Notes: generated by a model not told the origin, from the letters alone. Positions 50,083 to 59,841 are shown, counted from the first letter of the stretch. The stretch is DNA of 64,000 nt from Paenibacillus rhizovicinus (GCF_010365285.1 NZ_CP048286.1:3114501-3178500), one strand, 5' to 3'. Numbers and translations: made by a program.

Positions 50083-51723
50083 TTATTTGCTGCGATTGTT
50101 GAGATACACGTCATACCCATGCTGCATGATGGACAGGTAGGTCGAGATCCCCATATCCTTCAGACCTTCCACGTAACCGTTCCAATCCGTGTCCAAGCTC
50201 TTGGCGCCGGTAATGAACTGCAGCGTGTACTGATCGATGTAATTCTTTAAATTCGTCTCCAGCACGCTGGCCTGCTCCGCATCGGCCGCATCCACCCAAA
50301 CATCCCATGCCGGGAAGAGCTGCTTCGGCTCTTTGCCCGCATAAAGCTCCGTAGCCGCCTGCAGCCTTCGCTCGTACCCGTTCGGCGCATACATATCCGA
50401 GTCCTGGACCCAGCTGTCCCGGTACAGCTTCGTCATGTAGAAATGTCCCGCTCCGACCCAGCCGGAATTGTTCGGCTGTCCTTCCTTGGAGACGATGCTG
50501 GCGAACAGCGGCATCACGCCCTTGCCCAGCGCTTGCTCCCCGGGCTCCGGCTTGCGCCAGCCGATTCCTTCTTCGCCTTCTTCCGCATGAATCTGGCCGT
50601 CCATCGTGTACGTGTAATCGATCATTTTGATCAGCGCAACCTGCGCTTCGGGGGTCGCCTTGTTCGTGATGACGAATTTGGCGCCGGGATAGATGCCGCC
50701 CTCGTCATGCGTGGCGTACGATGCATGAGGACCCGTAAGCGGCGGAACCGGCGCGTAGTTCCGCGAACGGTCGCTTCCCGTGGCGTCGCCGGCGAATATG
50801 TTCGGATGCATCGCCGCGCCGGCCCCGAGAATGACCGCTTCCTCGTTATCCCCGAGCTTCTTGTACGTTTCCGCGTTCTGCGTGAAGGCGCCGGGATCGA
50901 TCAGCCCTTCGTCGAAGAGCGACTTGATGTACCTCAGCCCTTCCCGCCACTCGGGCTTGTCCGCTGCCGTGTCGACCCGGTCTCCGGAGAGAGACAGATA
51001 ATGGCGGTCATCGTCATATATAAATCCGTTCATGAGAAACGGCACGATATGGACGCCGAAATCCTCGGTCGAGCCGCTGAGCGGAATCTCGTCCGCCTTG
51101 CCGTTGCCGTTCGGATCCTGCGTCTTGGACGCTTCCAGCACCCGCTTGAAGTCCTCCGTCGTCTTCGGCATCGCCAGGTTCAGCTTCTTCAGCCAGACCG
51201 AATTCAGCCACATTTTGCTCGGATAGGAGCAGTGAAAGCAGTCGCTGTAGCCGACCAAGCCGTAAATGTTGCCGTCCGGGGCGGTATTGAGCTCCCGCAG
51301 AGAGGCGTTCTCTTGGAAGGCGGCCTTGATATGCGGCGCATACTTGTCGATTAAGTCGTTCAAAGGCAGGAAGATGCCCTGCTTGCCGTAACGCAGCTCC
51401 TCCGCCTTGGAGAATTGGTCAATGTATTCGGTCAACATGTACGTGTCGGCATAGCTGCCGCTCGCAAGCGAAATCTGCCGTTTCTCCTTGGCCCCGTCAT
51501 AGGGGACGGTTTCCCACTCGAACTTGACGCCGTACGTACGCTCCAAATATTGCGAGAACCCGTTCGTCTGCAGGTTTTGCCCGCTTTCCTGCTGGGCGAA
51601 GACGCGAATCGGAATCGCGTCCGTCGCCGGTTTGGCCTTCTCCGGTAATTCGGCAGACGTCGAGGAGCATGCACTCAGCAGCACAACGGTGGCGAACAGC
51701 GATAATAGTAGACGAAGCTTCAT
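50083..51723 (-). CDS. Second LipO-like solute-binding lipoprotein, no permease genes
   Basis: The 546-residue start MKLRLLLSLFATVVLLSAC follows GGAAGGAG; lipobox LLSAC-SST. The body is strongly similar to the SBP at 44239 over its length (for example DQFSKAEELRYGKQGIFLPL against DQFSQADVLKYGKQGVLVPL). No transporter genes are with it; instead it is downstream of a membrane-sensor AraC gene (51917). It may feed the permeases at 46 kb, or act as a ligand sensor for the AraC protein. Confidence 0.88.
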   Translation of the reverse strand: MKLRLLLSLFATVVLLSACSSTSAELPEKAKPATDAIPIRVFAQQESGQNLQTNGFSQYLERTYGVKFEWETVPYDGAKEKRQISLASGSYADTYMLTEYIDQFSKAEELRYGKQGIFLPLNDLIDKYAPHIKAAFQENASLRELNTAPDGNIYGLVGYSDCFHCSYPSKMWLNSVWLKKLNLAMPKTTEDFKRVLEASKTQDPNGNGKADEIPLSGSTEDFGVHIVPFLMNGFIYDDDRHYLSLSGDRVDTAADKPEWREGLRYIKSLFDEGLIDPGAFTQNAETYKKLGDNEEAVILGAGAAMHPNIFAGDATGSDRSRNYAPVPPLTGPHASYATHDEGGIYPGAKFVITNKATPEAQVALIKMIDYTYTMDGQIHAEEGEEGIGWRKPEPGEQALGKGVMPLFASIVSKEGQPNNSGWVGAGHFYMTKLYRDSWVQDSDMYAPNGYERRLQAATELYAGKEPKQLFPAWDVWVDAADAEQASVLETNLKNYIDQYTLQFITGAKSLDTDWNGYVEGLKDMGISTYLSIMQHGYDVYLNNRSK

Positions 51724-51820
51724 GATACGCTCACTCCTTCCTTGCCTCTCCCGGCAAAAATATGATGAATGCTGCTTAAGCGGCGGGTGCTCATGGCAGG
51801 CGAGGCTGCCGGGTGCGGCT

Positions 51821-51891
51821 GACGTTCGGCCGGAGACCGAAAGCGACACGGCGTGCGGTTGGACGTTTGGCCGGAAGCCGAAAGCGACACG
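51821..51891. repeat. Two 30-bp direct repeats before the second SBP gene
   Basis: GACGTTCGGCCGGAGACCGA plus AAGCGACACG at 51821 and a 27/30 match at 51862, 41 bp apart (about four helical turns). They lie ~100-170 bp upstream of the SBP start, right after the AraC gene. Direct repeats of this kind are typical AraC-family targets. Confidence 0.5.
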
Positions 51892-51916
51892 ACGGCCGGA
51901 AGCTGCCCGGCGCCGG

Positions 51917-54217
51917 TCAGTCCAGCGACTGTCTGTAGGCGCTCGGCGCCACGCCCATGACGCGCTTGAACGCGCGCCGGAACGAGTGGGCGCTGTTGTA
52001 GCCGACCCGTACGGCGATTTCGTCCACGGTCAGCGACTTGTCCTGCAGCATCGCCGCCGCATGGTCCATCCGCACCTTCTCGAGATGATCGGATAGGTTC
52101 GTCCCCGTCACTTCCTTGAACAGCTGTGAAATGTATTTCTCCGGCCGTTCCGCTTGCTCCGCAATGCGATACAGCGTCAGCTCCGCGTCGGAATAGCGTT
52201 CCGCGACGAATTGCTTGATGGCCTCGACCGTCTTGATATGCAGGTCGTTCTTCTTGTTCGCGATCATGCGGCACATGGCCTCGATGATGCCATGCAGCTC
52301 GCTTCGGATCGCGTCGATCGAGCCGGTCAGTTGAATGTCCATGATATGCTGCTTGGCTTCCTCGAACCGTTCGGATTCCGAGAACGCCTTCTGATCCAGC
52401 AGCTTCAGCAGCGTGCCCTTCAGCTCGCCGACGAGCTGGTTGGCCATCTCCGGCGACAGCTCGCGCTCTTCCGTATTCTGCTGCAGGACGGACTGGACGA
52501 TGCGTTTCGCTTCTTCCTCTTCCCCGGCGCGGACCGTGCTGATGAGACGAAGCTCCATGTCCAGCGGGTAGTAATACGTCGTGCTCTCCTGCCGGATGTC
52601 GGCAAACCAGAGGAAGCCCTTGCGCTGCATGTAGTCGGCGTAAGCCATCGTTTCCTTGGCCTGTTCGAAGGACCGGCTGACTTCCATGTCCGATGCGAAG
52701 TGATCGCCAAGCGAGCCGGTGACCGTGATTTTATACTCGCCGAACATGAATGCCGCGAACGGTTCAAGAAGCGCTTGGATGCCGGAACGGCCGGCGATGC
52801 CCGACGCCTCTTCCCCCTCGCCGGTCGGGAATATCGCAACCACGCGGTCCGAGCCGAAATCCGTCATGAGAATCCGGGTATCGACTTCGCGCAGGCTCTG
52901 CTTCAGAAGCAGCCTCGCGGCACTGAGCTCGTTCAGGATTTCCACCGTATCCAAGCCCGCATAGCCGTGGACGTGCAGGATGCCGACGAAGCCCTCTTGC
53001 AGCGCGAGTCCCGTGTCCGCTTGCGCGGCGGCGGCCTGAATCTCTTCGCGCGTCTGGAATTCCCCGGCGATCAGCCGTTTCAGGAAGGCATCGCGGATGA
53101 GCGGCACCTGCCGGTTCAACTCCTGCTCGAGCTCGCGGTTGCTCGTGATGATCGTCGCGATATTCCCCTGCAGGAAGTCGTACGCGTTGCGGCCGATCGG
53201 CGCGTCCTTGCCGAACTGTTCCCGCACGATGCCGAGCAGCCGGTTGATCGGCGCGCTGTTGCGCACCGACAAGAACCAGCCTGCGATAAGCCCGATCGCG
53301 AGCGCCCCGCCGGTGACCGACCAGGTAATATATTTGATGCGATTCGCGTTCTCCATCAGCGTCTTCCGCGGAATGCCCGCCCGGTAGATCCAGCCGGTGG
53401 AATCCGAGCGAATCGTAATGACGAGATCGTCTTTGAAGAACTGGCTCTGCTTCGATTTATCGAAGGCACTGTCCGCGTTCATCGTCTTAATGTCGCTCTC
53501 GCCGATGCCGTTCAAGCTGATGGCGTCGCCCGCTTCATTGCTCACGTAAGTCCAGCCGCCATAGCGGTCCATCACGCCGGACAATAGGCTCGCGATCGTC
53601 TTCTGGTCGATCAGCACGACGACCGCGGCCGGCGGCTGTTCGCCAAAACTATCGAGTGGAAGCGATTGCATATAGGAAATAACGGAGGTTTGCGAACCGT
53701 TCATCATGAAAGGTTTCAACGGCAAAATTTCGCGGCTGTGCGTCTTGTCCAGCACTTCCGACTGCCATTGGCCCAAATCCATCTCCGTGTAATGGTCGTT
53801 CTCGTAGTAATGCTCCGGCCTGAAATACGCGGATCCGGGCGTCAGCACGACGTTATAATTGCGCAGGTAAATATAATAGTTTTTCAGAAAATCATTCGTC
53901 TGGCCGAAAACCATGACTTCCTTCATGATTTTCCATATCCCGTACACGTTGCCGTCGTCGGTGCCCTTCTTCTCGTTCATCAGCACGTACAGATCCTGAT
54001 TGAGCGCAAGCTGCCTCGAGAACCCCTCGACCTCGGCCATGCGCCGCTCCAGCATTTGCTGGCTCTTCTGAAGCTGGGTCACGCTGTTCTCGATGGAGAC
54101 GGATTGCGTAACGGCGATCGAGGTGCGATAAGACATGTAGCCTGCCAGACTCGGAATGATAAGGATCACGATATATGAAATCATGAAGCTGCGAAATATT
54201 TTGGAATGCCTGCTCAT
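51917..54217 (-). CDS. AraC-family regulator with extracellular sensor
   Basis: The 766-residue protein has an N-terminal membrane span (SYIVILIIPSLAGYMSY), a ~250-residue extracellular dCache-like region, a second span (ITWSVTGGALAIGLIAGWFL at ~300), a HAMP-like/coiled region, a ~300-residue GGDEF-like degenerate domain, and a C-terminal AraC DNA-binding domain with two HTH (TLYRIAEQAERPEKYIS, VDEIAVRVGYNSAHSFRRAF). This is the one-piece sensor-regulator common beside sugar SBP genes in Paenibacillaceae. It probably controls the SBP directly downstream. Confidence 0.88.
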   Translation of the reverse strand: MSRHSKIFRSFMISYIVILIIPSLAGYMSYRTSIAVTQSVSIENSVTQLQKSQQMLERRMAEVEGFSRQLALNQDLYVLMNEKKGTDDGNVYGIWKIMKEVMVFGQTNDFLKNYYIYLRNYNVVLTPGSAYFRPEHYYENDHYTEMDLGQWQSEVLDKTHSREILPLKPFMMNGSQTSVISYMQSLPLDSFGEQPPAAVVVLIDQKTIASLLSGVMDRYGGWTYVSNEAGDAISLNGIGESDIKTMNADSAFDKSKQSQFFKDDLVITIRSDSTGWIYRAGIPRKTLMENANRIKYITWSVTGGALAIGLIAGWFLSVRNSAPINRLLGIVREQFGKDAPIGRNAYDFLQGNIATIITSNRELEQELNRQVPLIRDAFLKRLIAGEFQTREEIQAAAAQADTGLALQEGFVGILHVHGYAGLDTVEILNELSAARLLLKQSLREVDTRILMTDFGSDRVVAIFPTGEGEEASGIAGRSGIQALLEPFAAFMFGEYKITVTGSLGDHFASDMEVSRSFEQAKETMAYADYMQRKGFLWFADIRQESTTYYYPLDMELRLISTVRAGEEEEAKRIVQSVLQQNTEERELSPEMANQLVGELKGTLLKLLDQKAFSESERFEEAKQHIMDIQLTGSIDAIRSELHGIIEAMCRMIANKKNDLHIKTVEAIKQFVAERYSDAELTLYRIAEQAERPEKYISQLFKEVTGTNLSDHLEKVRMDHAAAMLQDKSLTVDEIAVRVGYNSAHSFRRAFKRVMGVAPSAYRQSLD

Positions 54218-54312
54218 TCTTCGTCCCCCACTTTCCGTGTCTCATCCATTATATCGCCTCGTCCGCCTTATGCAATCCTGGCTCAAGCTCGCAGGTCAAG
54301 GGCAGGTCAAAC

Positions 54313-54350
54313 AGGAAAAACAACTGCAGGGCTCGTCGCCTTGCAGTTGT
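54313..54350 (-). terminator. Terminator of the GH95 operon
   Basis: ACAACTGCA / TGCAGTTGT with an 11-nt loop and TTTTTCC on the minus strand, 25 bp after the stop at 54375. Confidence 0.7.
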
Positions 54351-54374
54351 CTTGGTCTTGAAGCGGCCTGCGGC

Positions 54375-56825
54375 CTATCGCTGCTGTGACGCGGCAGCCG
54401 AGAACGAGACGTACTCGAACCGGCAGCTTTCTCCCGCCTCGAGCATGATCGGCAGTAACCGTTCGCCATACCGAATGCGCGTCTGCAGCGGGGCGGATGC
54501 CCGAATGACTGCGTGGTCGAGCTTGGCGCCATTCCATACGAGGTCGACTTCCGCGTTGCCTTTGGCCCGCAATCCCGTGATCCGGCCCGTATGCCATGCC
54601 TGCGGCAGCGCCGGAAGCAGATGAATCTCCCCTGCGCGGCTTTGCAGGAGCATCTCCGACACCGCCGCCGTTCCGCCGAAATTGCCGTCCGCCACGAAAA
54701 TATTCGTCTCCGCGCCGGCGATGCCCGCCTTGGAATACGTGAGCAAATTATCGAAACACAGCTCGCTGATCAGATACGACAGCTGATCGTACGCGCGGTC
54801 GCCGTCGTGCAGCCGGGCGAAGTTCGCCGCGAACAACGCGAGCGTGAACTCCACGTCCTCCAGCCCTTCGCCTCGCATCCGCGAGATCAGCGTCACGCGT
54901 GCCGCTTCGCTCAGCTCCGGCGTATCCTGCGGCGTGATCTGGGTGCCGGGATAGAGGCCGTACAGATGGGACAAATGCCGGTGATCCGGCTGGGCCTCGG
55001 CATAATCCTCCAGCCATTCCTGCAGCTTGCCGTCCGCGCCGACCTGCAGCGGAGGAAGAAGGCCGATCGCCTCGCGAATGCGTTCCCGCAAAGGCTCGTC
55101 GACATTCAGCCGCTCGCCCGCTTCGAGGCAGAAGACGAACAGATCGCGGATAAGCGACTGGTCCATCGTCGAGCCCATCGAGAGCGCGTAGGCGCGGTCC
55201 GTGTTATCGCCAAGGTAGAAGCTGTTCTCCGGCGAATTCGAAGGTCCCGTGACGAGCCAGCCATGCTGCGGGTGCACCGTCATGTAATCCAAGTAGAACA
55301 GCGCCGCTTCCTTCAGCACCGGGTACGCGGTCGTCTTCAGGAACTCCTCGTCCCGGCCGTACTCGTAATGCTCGCGAAGCTGGTGCGCGATCCATAAGCC
55401 GCCGGTGACGTTGAGTCCCCACGAATAATGCCAGCCCGGCGCCGTGAAGCCCCATGCGTTCGAGAACACATGCGCGGCCCAGCCCTCGCAGCCGTAGTAA
55501 TCGCGCGCCGTCGCCCGTCCCGCTTCCGCCAGGCCCTCGATGTAGCGCATCAGCGGCTCATGGCATTCCGCCAGGTTCGTCGTTTCCGTCGGATAGTAAT
55601 TCATTTCCGTGTTGACGTCCAAATGGTAATCGCAGCTCCAAGCCATCCGGTTCGCTTCGCCGTCGTTCCAGATGCCCTGCAAATGCAGCGGCAGCCGCGA
55701 GTCCGCCCGCGAGCCGGCGATCGTCAGGTAGCGCCCGTACTGGAAGAACAGCGCGAACAGCCCTGGATCGCTGCCGCCCTCGCGGAGCAGGCGCATGCGT
55801 TCGTCGAGCGGCAAACCCGCTGCGCCGGAAACGCCGAAATCGGCTTCCACTCGCGCGAACAGCGTCCGGTAATCCGCGATATGCGCCTCGCGAATGCCGG
55901 CATAGCCTTTGGCGGCTGCCTGCTCCGCCAGGCTCGCGGCCGCTTGGCGCCATGCGTCGTCTTCGCGGCCGTAATCCGTATCGACGGCAAAATAAATCCA
56001 TGCCTCGTCGGCGCCGCTCACGACGATCTCGGCCCCCTCGGCCGTAACCGTGCCGCCGCTTGCCGCAACCTTGACCGCGCCCGCGCTCTTCACGCCGCAG
56101 GTGCCGTCGCTGTGCATCGTTTCCGTCGCCTGGCCTTCGAACGCCAGCGCGTCATTCCCTGCCGCGCGGACGGCGAAGCGGTCCGTGCGCCCTTCCAGGC
56201 GCAGCGTGAACGATACGCCTCCGGGCTGCCCGCTGCGAATGCGGGAAGCGAGGACATTGTCGGGATGCGAAGCCAGCGTTTCGCGGCTAACTGCCACGCC
56301 GCTTTGGGTGTACGCGACGCGGTGGAGAGCTTCTTCGAGGTCCAGCTCGCGCGCGAAGCTGTCGTAGTTGGCCGCGGATGCGTTGCTGGATGCTGCGCTG
56401 GATGCGTTGCTGGATGCTGCGCTGATTGCCGTGCTGCTTACAGCCGCGCCGTCCGTGCCGGCCGCCGCTCCGCTTTGCTCCCCGCTGCTGCCACTGCCGT
56501 CGCCAAACGTCAGCCGAACGTCGCACAACGACAAGTTCGTGCCGAAGTTGCCTTTCTCCGCCTGCAGCAGACGGCCGGCCATTTCCTCGCCGCCTTCGTA
56601 GTCGCCGGCGTAGAAGAGCTCCCGCATGGCGGCCAAGTCTTCTTGTCCGCGGGAAGCGGTGGCGGACGTCTCGGACTTGCCCGACCAGTACGTCACTTCC
56701 GTAATGAACCACGTCTCGCTGTCCGTGCCGCTTTGAACGACCGCGCCAAGTCTGCCGTTGCCGAGCGGCAGCCCTTGCTTCCATTCCAATGCCGGCCTGT
56801 TGTAGCTTAATTTCATGTCGCTCAT
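54375..56825 (-). CDS. GH95-type glycoside hydrolase (alpha-L-fucosidase-like)
   Basis: The 816-residue start MSDMKLSYNRPALEW lies 1 bp after the enolase-superfamily gene stop (AGGGTG upstream). It has GH95 features: GLPLGNGRLGAVVQ at the start, HLDVNTEMNYYPTETTNLAE, WLVTGPSNSPEN with the likely acid Glu, and DGNFGGTAAVSEMLLQS. A ~35-residue Ser/Ala/Asn-rich insert (about 104-140) is unusual and is encoded by tandem repeats. GH95 inverting enzymes cut alpha-1,2-L-fucosides or L-galactosides. No signal peptide, so it acts inside the cell on imported oligosaccharides. Confidence 0.9.
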   Translation of the reverse strand: MSDMKLSYNRPALEWKQGLPLGNGRLGAVVQSGTDSETWFITEVTYWSGKSETSATASRGQEDLAAMRELFYAGDYEGGEEMAGRLLQAEKGNFGTNLSLCDVRLTFGDGSGSSGEQSGAAAGTDGAAVSSTAISAASSNASSAASSNASAANYDSFARELDLEEALHRVAYTQSGVAVSRETLASHPDNVLASRIRSGQPGGVSFTLRLEGRTDRFAVRAAGNDALAFEGQATETMHSDGTCGVKSAGAVKVAASGGTVTAEGAEIVVSGADEAWIYFAVDTDYGREDDAWRQAAASLAEQAAAKGYAGIREAHIADYRTLFARVEADFGVSGAAGLPLDERMRLLREGGSDPGLFALFFQYGRYLTIAGSRADSRLPLHLQGIWNDGEANRMAWSCDYHLDVNTEMNYYPTETTNLAECHEPLMRYIEGLAEAGRATARDYYGCEGWAAHVFSNAWGFTAPGWHYSWGLNVTGGLWIAHQLREHYEYGRDEEFLKTTAYPVLKEAALFYLDYMTVHPQHGWLVTGPSNSPENSFYLGDNTDRAYALSMGSTMDQSLIRDLFVFCLEAGERLNVDEPLRERIREAIGLLPPLQVGADGKLQEWLEDYAEAQPDHRHLSHLYGLYPGTQITPQDTPELSEAARVTLISRMRGEGLEDVEFTLALFAANFARLHDGDRAYDQLSYLISELCFDNLLTYSKAGIAGAETNIFVADGNFGGTAAVSEMLLQSRAGEIHLLPALPQAWHTGRITGLRAKGNAEVDLVWNGAKLDHAVIRASAPLQTRIRYGERLLPIMLEAGESCRFEYVSFSAAASQQR

Positions 56826-56826
56826 C

Positions 56827-57924
56827 TTATCGCACCCTGTATTCGTTAAAGTATTTTGGAATGATGTCGGTCGAGGCGCCCGGCATTTGCGGCAGCACGT
56901 ACAAGCCGTTCTTGACGGTCGCCGGCTCTTCGAAAATATGCCGGATCCACGGGATGTACTCCAGCATGAACGCGCCCGGCGTCGCCGCCACCAAATGCTG
57001 ATGAATCTGTCCCATGTCGCCGACATGCGGGCAGACCGGCACGTCGTATGCCGCAGCCAGGCCGGCAACCTGAAGCCATTCCGTCACGCCCGCGACGCGC
57101 GTCACGTCGACTTGGCAGTATTCCAGCGCGCCGTTATGGATGTAATCGCGGAAGGCGTATTTGTTATACACATGCTCTCCGAGCGCGATCGGGACGTTCA
57201 GCTCGTCGGCCAGCTTCTTGTGGCCCATGATATCGTCCGGATTCAGCGGCTCTTCCAGCCAGAACAAGTCGAATTCCTCTAGACGCTTGCCCCAAGTCAT
57301 CGCCGTGTTGATGTTCCACTGCTGGTTCACGTCGATCATGAAGATCGGCTCTTCGCCGATCGCTTGACGCACCGCCTTGACGCGGTCGTAGTCCTCGCGC
57401 GGATCCGGCCGACCGACTTTGATTTTGACGCCCGCGAAGCCCTGCTCGACGATTTCGACGACGTCCTTCAGCAACCGGTCCTTCGACCAGTTCAGCCAGC
57501 CGCCGTTCGTATTGTACGCTTTGATGCCTTTGCTCTTATGTCCGCCGAGGTACTGCCAGAGCGGCTTGTTCGACGCCTTCGCCATGATGTCCCAGAGCGC
57601 GATATCGACGGCTGCCAGCGCCATGTGGGTAATGCCGGCGCGGCCGACCCAGTGCATTTTGCCGAAACGCATCGTATCCCAAAGCTCCTTGACCATGAAC
57701 GGATCCTTGCCGATCAGCTCCGGCGCGTAATAGCGTTCGATCGTGTCGGCGATCATGTCGTCGCCATGGGCGCAGGTGCCCGTATAGCCGCAGCCCGTAA
57801 TGCCTTCGTCCGTATAAATCCGTACGCCGGACAGGCCCCAATGGGTCGCAACGTTGATGGCATCGGTAATCGGCGGGGTGATGGGCACGTGAAGCACAAA
57901 TGTTTCGACTTTGGTAATTAGCAT
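56827..57924 (-). CDS. Enolase-superfamily sugar-acid dehydratase
   Basis: The 365-residue protein is a mandelate-racemase-type enolase member: KxK base (VKIKVGRP), metal ligands Asp (FMIDVNQQW), Glu (WLEEPLNPDD) and Glu (ALGEHVYNKY), and the His base in CPHVGDMGQIHQH. It should dehydrate an acid sugar to a 2-keto-3-deoxy sugar acid. With GH95 and an SDR in the operon, L-fuconate is an attractive substrate; galactonate-type acids are alternatives. It is shorter than characterised L-fuconate dehydratase, so substrate is open. Confidence 0.85.
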   Translation of the reverse strand: MLITKVETFVLHVPITPPITDAINVATHWGLSGVRIYTDEGITGCGYTGTCAHGDDMIADTIERYYAPELIGKDPFMVKELWDTMRFGKMHWVGRAGITHMALAAVDIALWDIMAKASNKPLWQYLGGHKSKGIKAYNTNGGWLNWSKDRLLKDVVEIVEQGFAGVKIKVGRPDPREDYDRVKAVRQAIGEEPIFMIDVNQQWNINTAMTWGKRLEEFDLFWLEEPLNPDDIMGHKKLADELNVPIALGEHVYNKYAFRDYIHNGALEYCQVDVTRVAGVTEWLQVAGLAAAYDVPVCPHVGDMGQIHQHLVAATPGAFMLEYIPWIRHIFEEPATVKNGLYVLPQMPGASTDIIPKYFNEYRVR

Positions 57925-57976
57925 GGTTAGCTCCTCTTTTCATGTGGCGAAATGTATGATTTCATGCCCTTAATCG

Positions 57977-58762
57977 TTAATAGCCTAGAGATGCGCCGCC
58001 TTCGACGGGCAATGCCGTGCCGGTGATGAACGACGACTGGTTGCTTGCGAGAAACAGCACCGCGTCCGCGACTTCTTCCGGTTCGGCCGGACGGCCCAGC
58101 GGATGCATGTCCCGCAGCGCCTGCTCCGTCTTCGGCGGATCCGGCTGCTGCCGCACCCATTCGGCGAGCAGCGGCGTGGATACGCCTGCCGGGCAGATGC
58201 AATTGACGCGCACGCCGTCCGGCGCGTAATCGAGCGCGAGCGATTTGGTCATCGCGATGACGGCTCCTTTGGAAGCGGCATAGATCGGATTGCTCGCTTG
58301 TCCCGTCAGCCCGCCAAGCGAGGACATGTTGACGATGGACCCTTTCGATCGGCGAAGATGGGGAATCGCATGCTTGATCATGAGGAAGACGCCCTTCACG
58401 TTGACGGCCATGAGCCGTTCGAATGCGGTCATCTCAATATCCTCGAGCGCTCCCGGGTGGATAACCGCCGCATTGTTGTACAGCACATCGAGCCGTCCGT
58501 AGGCGTCGATGACCGAGCGGATCAGACGCGCTACGTCCTCCTCGTTCGAGACATCCGTCCGTATGGCGATCGCGCACGGACGCCCGCTCTCCGGAGCCGG
58601 ATGTTGCGTATTGATCCGCTCTGCCGCCTGTCTGCCATCCGCTTCGTTCCAATCCGCGATAATGACCGCTGCGCCTTCGGCAGCAAAGCGCCGTGCGCTG
58701 GTTTCGCCGATGCCCGATCCGCCGCCCGTTACCAGAACGACCTTATTCACGAAGCGCCGCAT
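57977..58762 (-). CDS. SDR-family sugar dehydrogenase
   Basis: The 261-residue start MRRFVNKVVLVTGG follows AAGGTGG by 6 nt. Classical SDR motifs: TGGGSGIG (NAD(P) binding), NNAA, catalytic Ser (NMSSLGG) and YAASKGA. As first gene of the SDR / enolase / GH95 operon it probably oxidises the released sugar (L-fucose or L-galactose) to its lactone. No lactonase is evident in the window. Confidence 0.88.
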   Translation of the reverse strand: MRRFVNKVVLVTGGGSGIGETSARRFAAEGAAVIIADWNEADGRQAAERINTQHPAPESGRPCAIAIRTDVSNEEDVARLIRSVIDAYGRLDVLYNNAAVIHPGALEDIEMTAFERLMAVNVKGVFLMIKHAIPHLRRSKGSIVNMSSLGGLTGQASNPIYAASKGAVIAMTKSLALDYAPDGVRVNCICPAGVSTPLLAEWVRQQPDPPKTEQALRDMHPLGRPAEPEEVADAVLFLASNQSSFITGTALPVEGGASLGY

Positions 58763-58956
58763 GAGTTTCCACCTTCTTCCGCATGTCACCCGACAGCCGG
58801 TTTCCCCGGCAAGCAGGCATCCTTCTTTTCTTCCCTATTCGTTTATCGTATCATGGACCTTAAGCTTTCGTATTTGTTAGCGGATCCAAAAAGTTGACGA
58901 TTCATCCGCTAATCTTATCGATAACCTTACTACTCGCACGGAGGGAGGAAGACGCA

Positions 58957-59841
58957 TTGAAAACCTTAGCGGCATTGACGCCGTTCGTCGGCGATTCCAT
59001 GCCATACTTGTACGACGGCAGCTCGAATGAGGGGCTGCGCATAGGCAGCGTGTACGCGTTCCATCTCTTCACGGACGGTCCGGGCGAGATGGAAATCGAA
59101 GGCGTCCGCTATCCCATCGAGAAACGCACGCTGATCTTCCTTCGTCCCGGACAGCCGCATGCCTTTCATATTTCCCCGGCGCATCCGCTCGCTTCCCATA
59201 ACCTGTACTGCGACCTGTGGGATAACCGTTCGCCCGTTTCGCTCCATCGCTTGTTCATCTATGCGCCGAATCCGTTCCGGCTGCACGAGCAGTCGCGGAG
59301 CGAGCTATGCGAGGAGCTCGATGCCCTGCCGGGCGCGTTCTCGCTCCAGCCCTACCCGCATCTGTACGATGCGTTCCTTCATATCGTGAAGCTGTACAAC
59401 GAGCTGCAGCACTACAGGAGCGAGACGGTCAACAGCCTGCTCTATGCATGGATGCTGAGCTGGCATAATGCCGTTCACACGCGCCAGCCGCGCGATTACC
59501 GGATCGTCCGGCTGCTCGAGCAGTTGGAGATGAACCCGGAGCGCCGCGAGCCGGTCGAACAGTGGTGGACGCTGTGCGGGCTGAAGCGGACGTACTTCCA
59601 TGAACTGTTCCTGCGCGAAACGGGCATGACGCCGAAAGCCTACCAGCACCGGCTGTGGATGAAACGCGCCGTGAACCTGCTGCAAGAGAGCGAGCTCAGC
59701 ATTACCGCGATTGCCGACCGGCTCGGCTATCCGTCCATTCATCCGTTCACCCGTCATTTTACGGCGTATTACGGGGTGAGTCCGAAGCAGTACAGGTTGA
59801 ACCCGCGAACGAAAGCGAATGTGCCTTTAGGGGACAGTTAA
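58957..59841 (+). CDS. AraC-family regulator, divergent from the fucoside operon
   Basis: TTG at 58957, 8 nt after GGAGGGAGGAA, gives 294 residues. The N-terminal half is a cupin-type sugar-sensing domain (LFTDGPGEMEIEGVRYPI, then LRPGQPHAFHIS). The C-terminal half is the AraC DNA-binding domain (TYFHELFLRETGMTPKAYQH, ITAIADRLGYPSIHPFTRHF). Divergent from the SDR gene with a 194-bp shared spacer, so it likely activates that operon on binding a sugar. Confidence 0.88.
   Translation: MKTLAALTPFVGDSMPYLYDGSSNEGLRIGSVYAFHLFTDGPGEMEIEGVRYPIEKRTLIFLRPGQPHAFHISPAHPLASHNLYCDLWDNRSPVSLHRLFIYAPNPFRLHEQSRSELCEELDALPGAFSLQPYPHLYDAFLHIVKLYNELQHYRSETVNSLLYAWMLSWHNAVHTRQPRDYRIVRLLEQLEMNPERREPVEQWWTLCGLKRTYFHELFLRETGMTPKAYQHRLWMKRAVNLLQESELSITAIADRLGYPSIHPFTRHFTAYYGVSPKQYRLNPRTKANVPLGDS

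Noticed and set aside
55428-56810. 460-codon plus-strand ORF
   Set aside because: Antisense shadow of the GH95 gene, with Arg/Ala-rich filler sequence.
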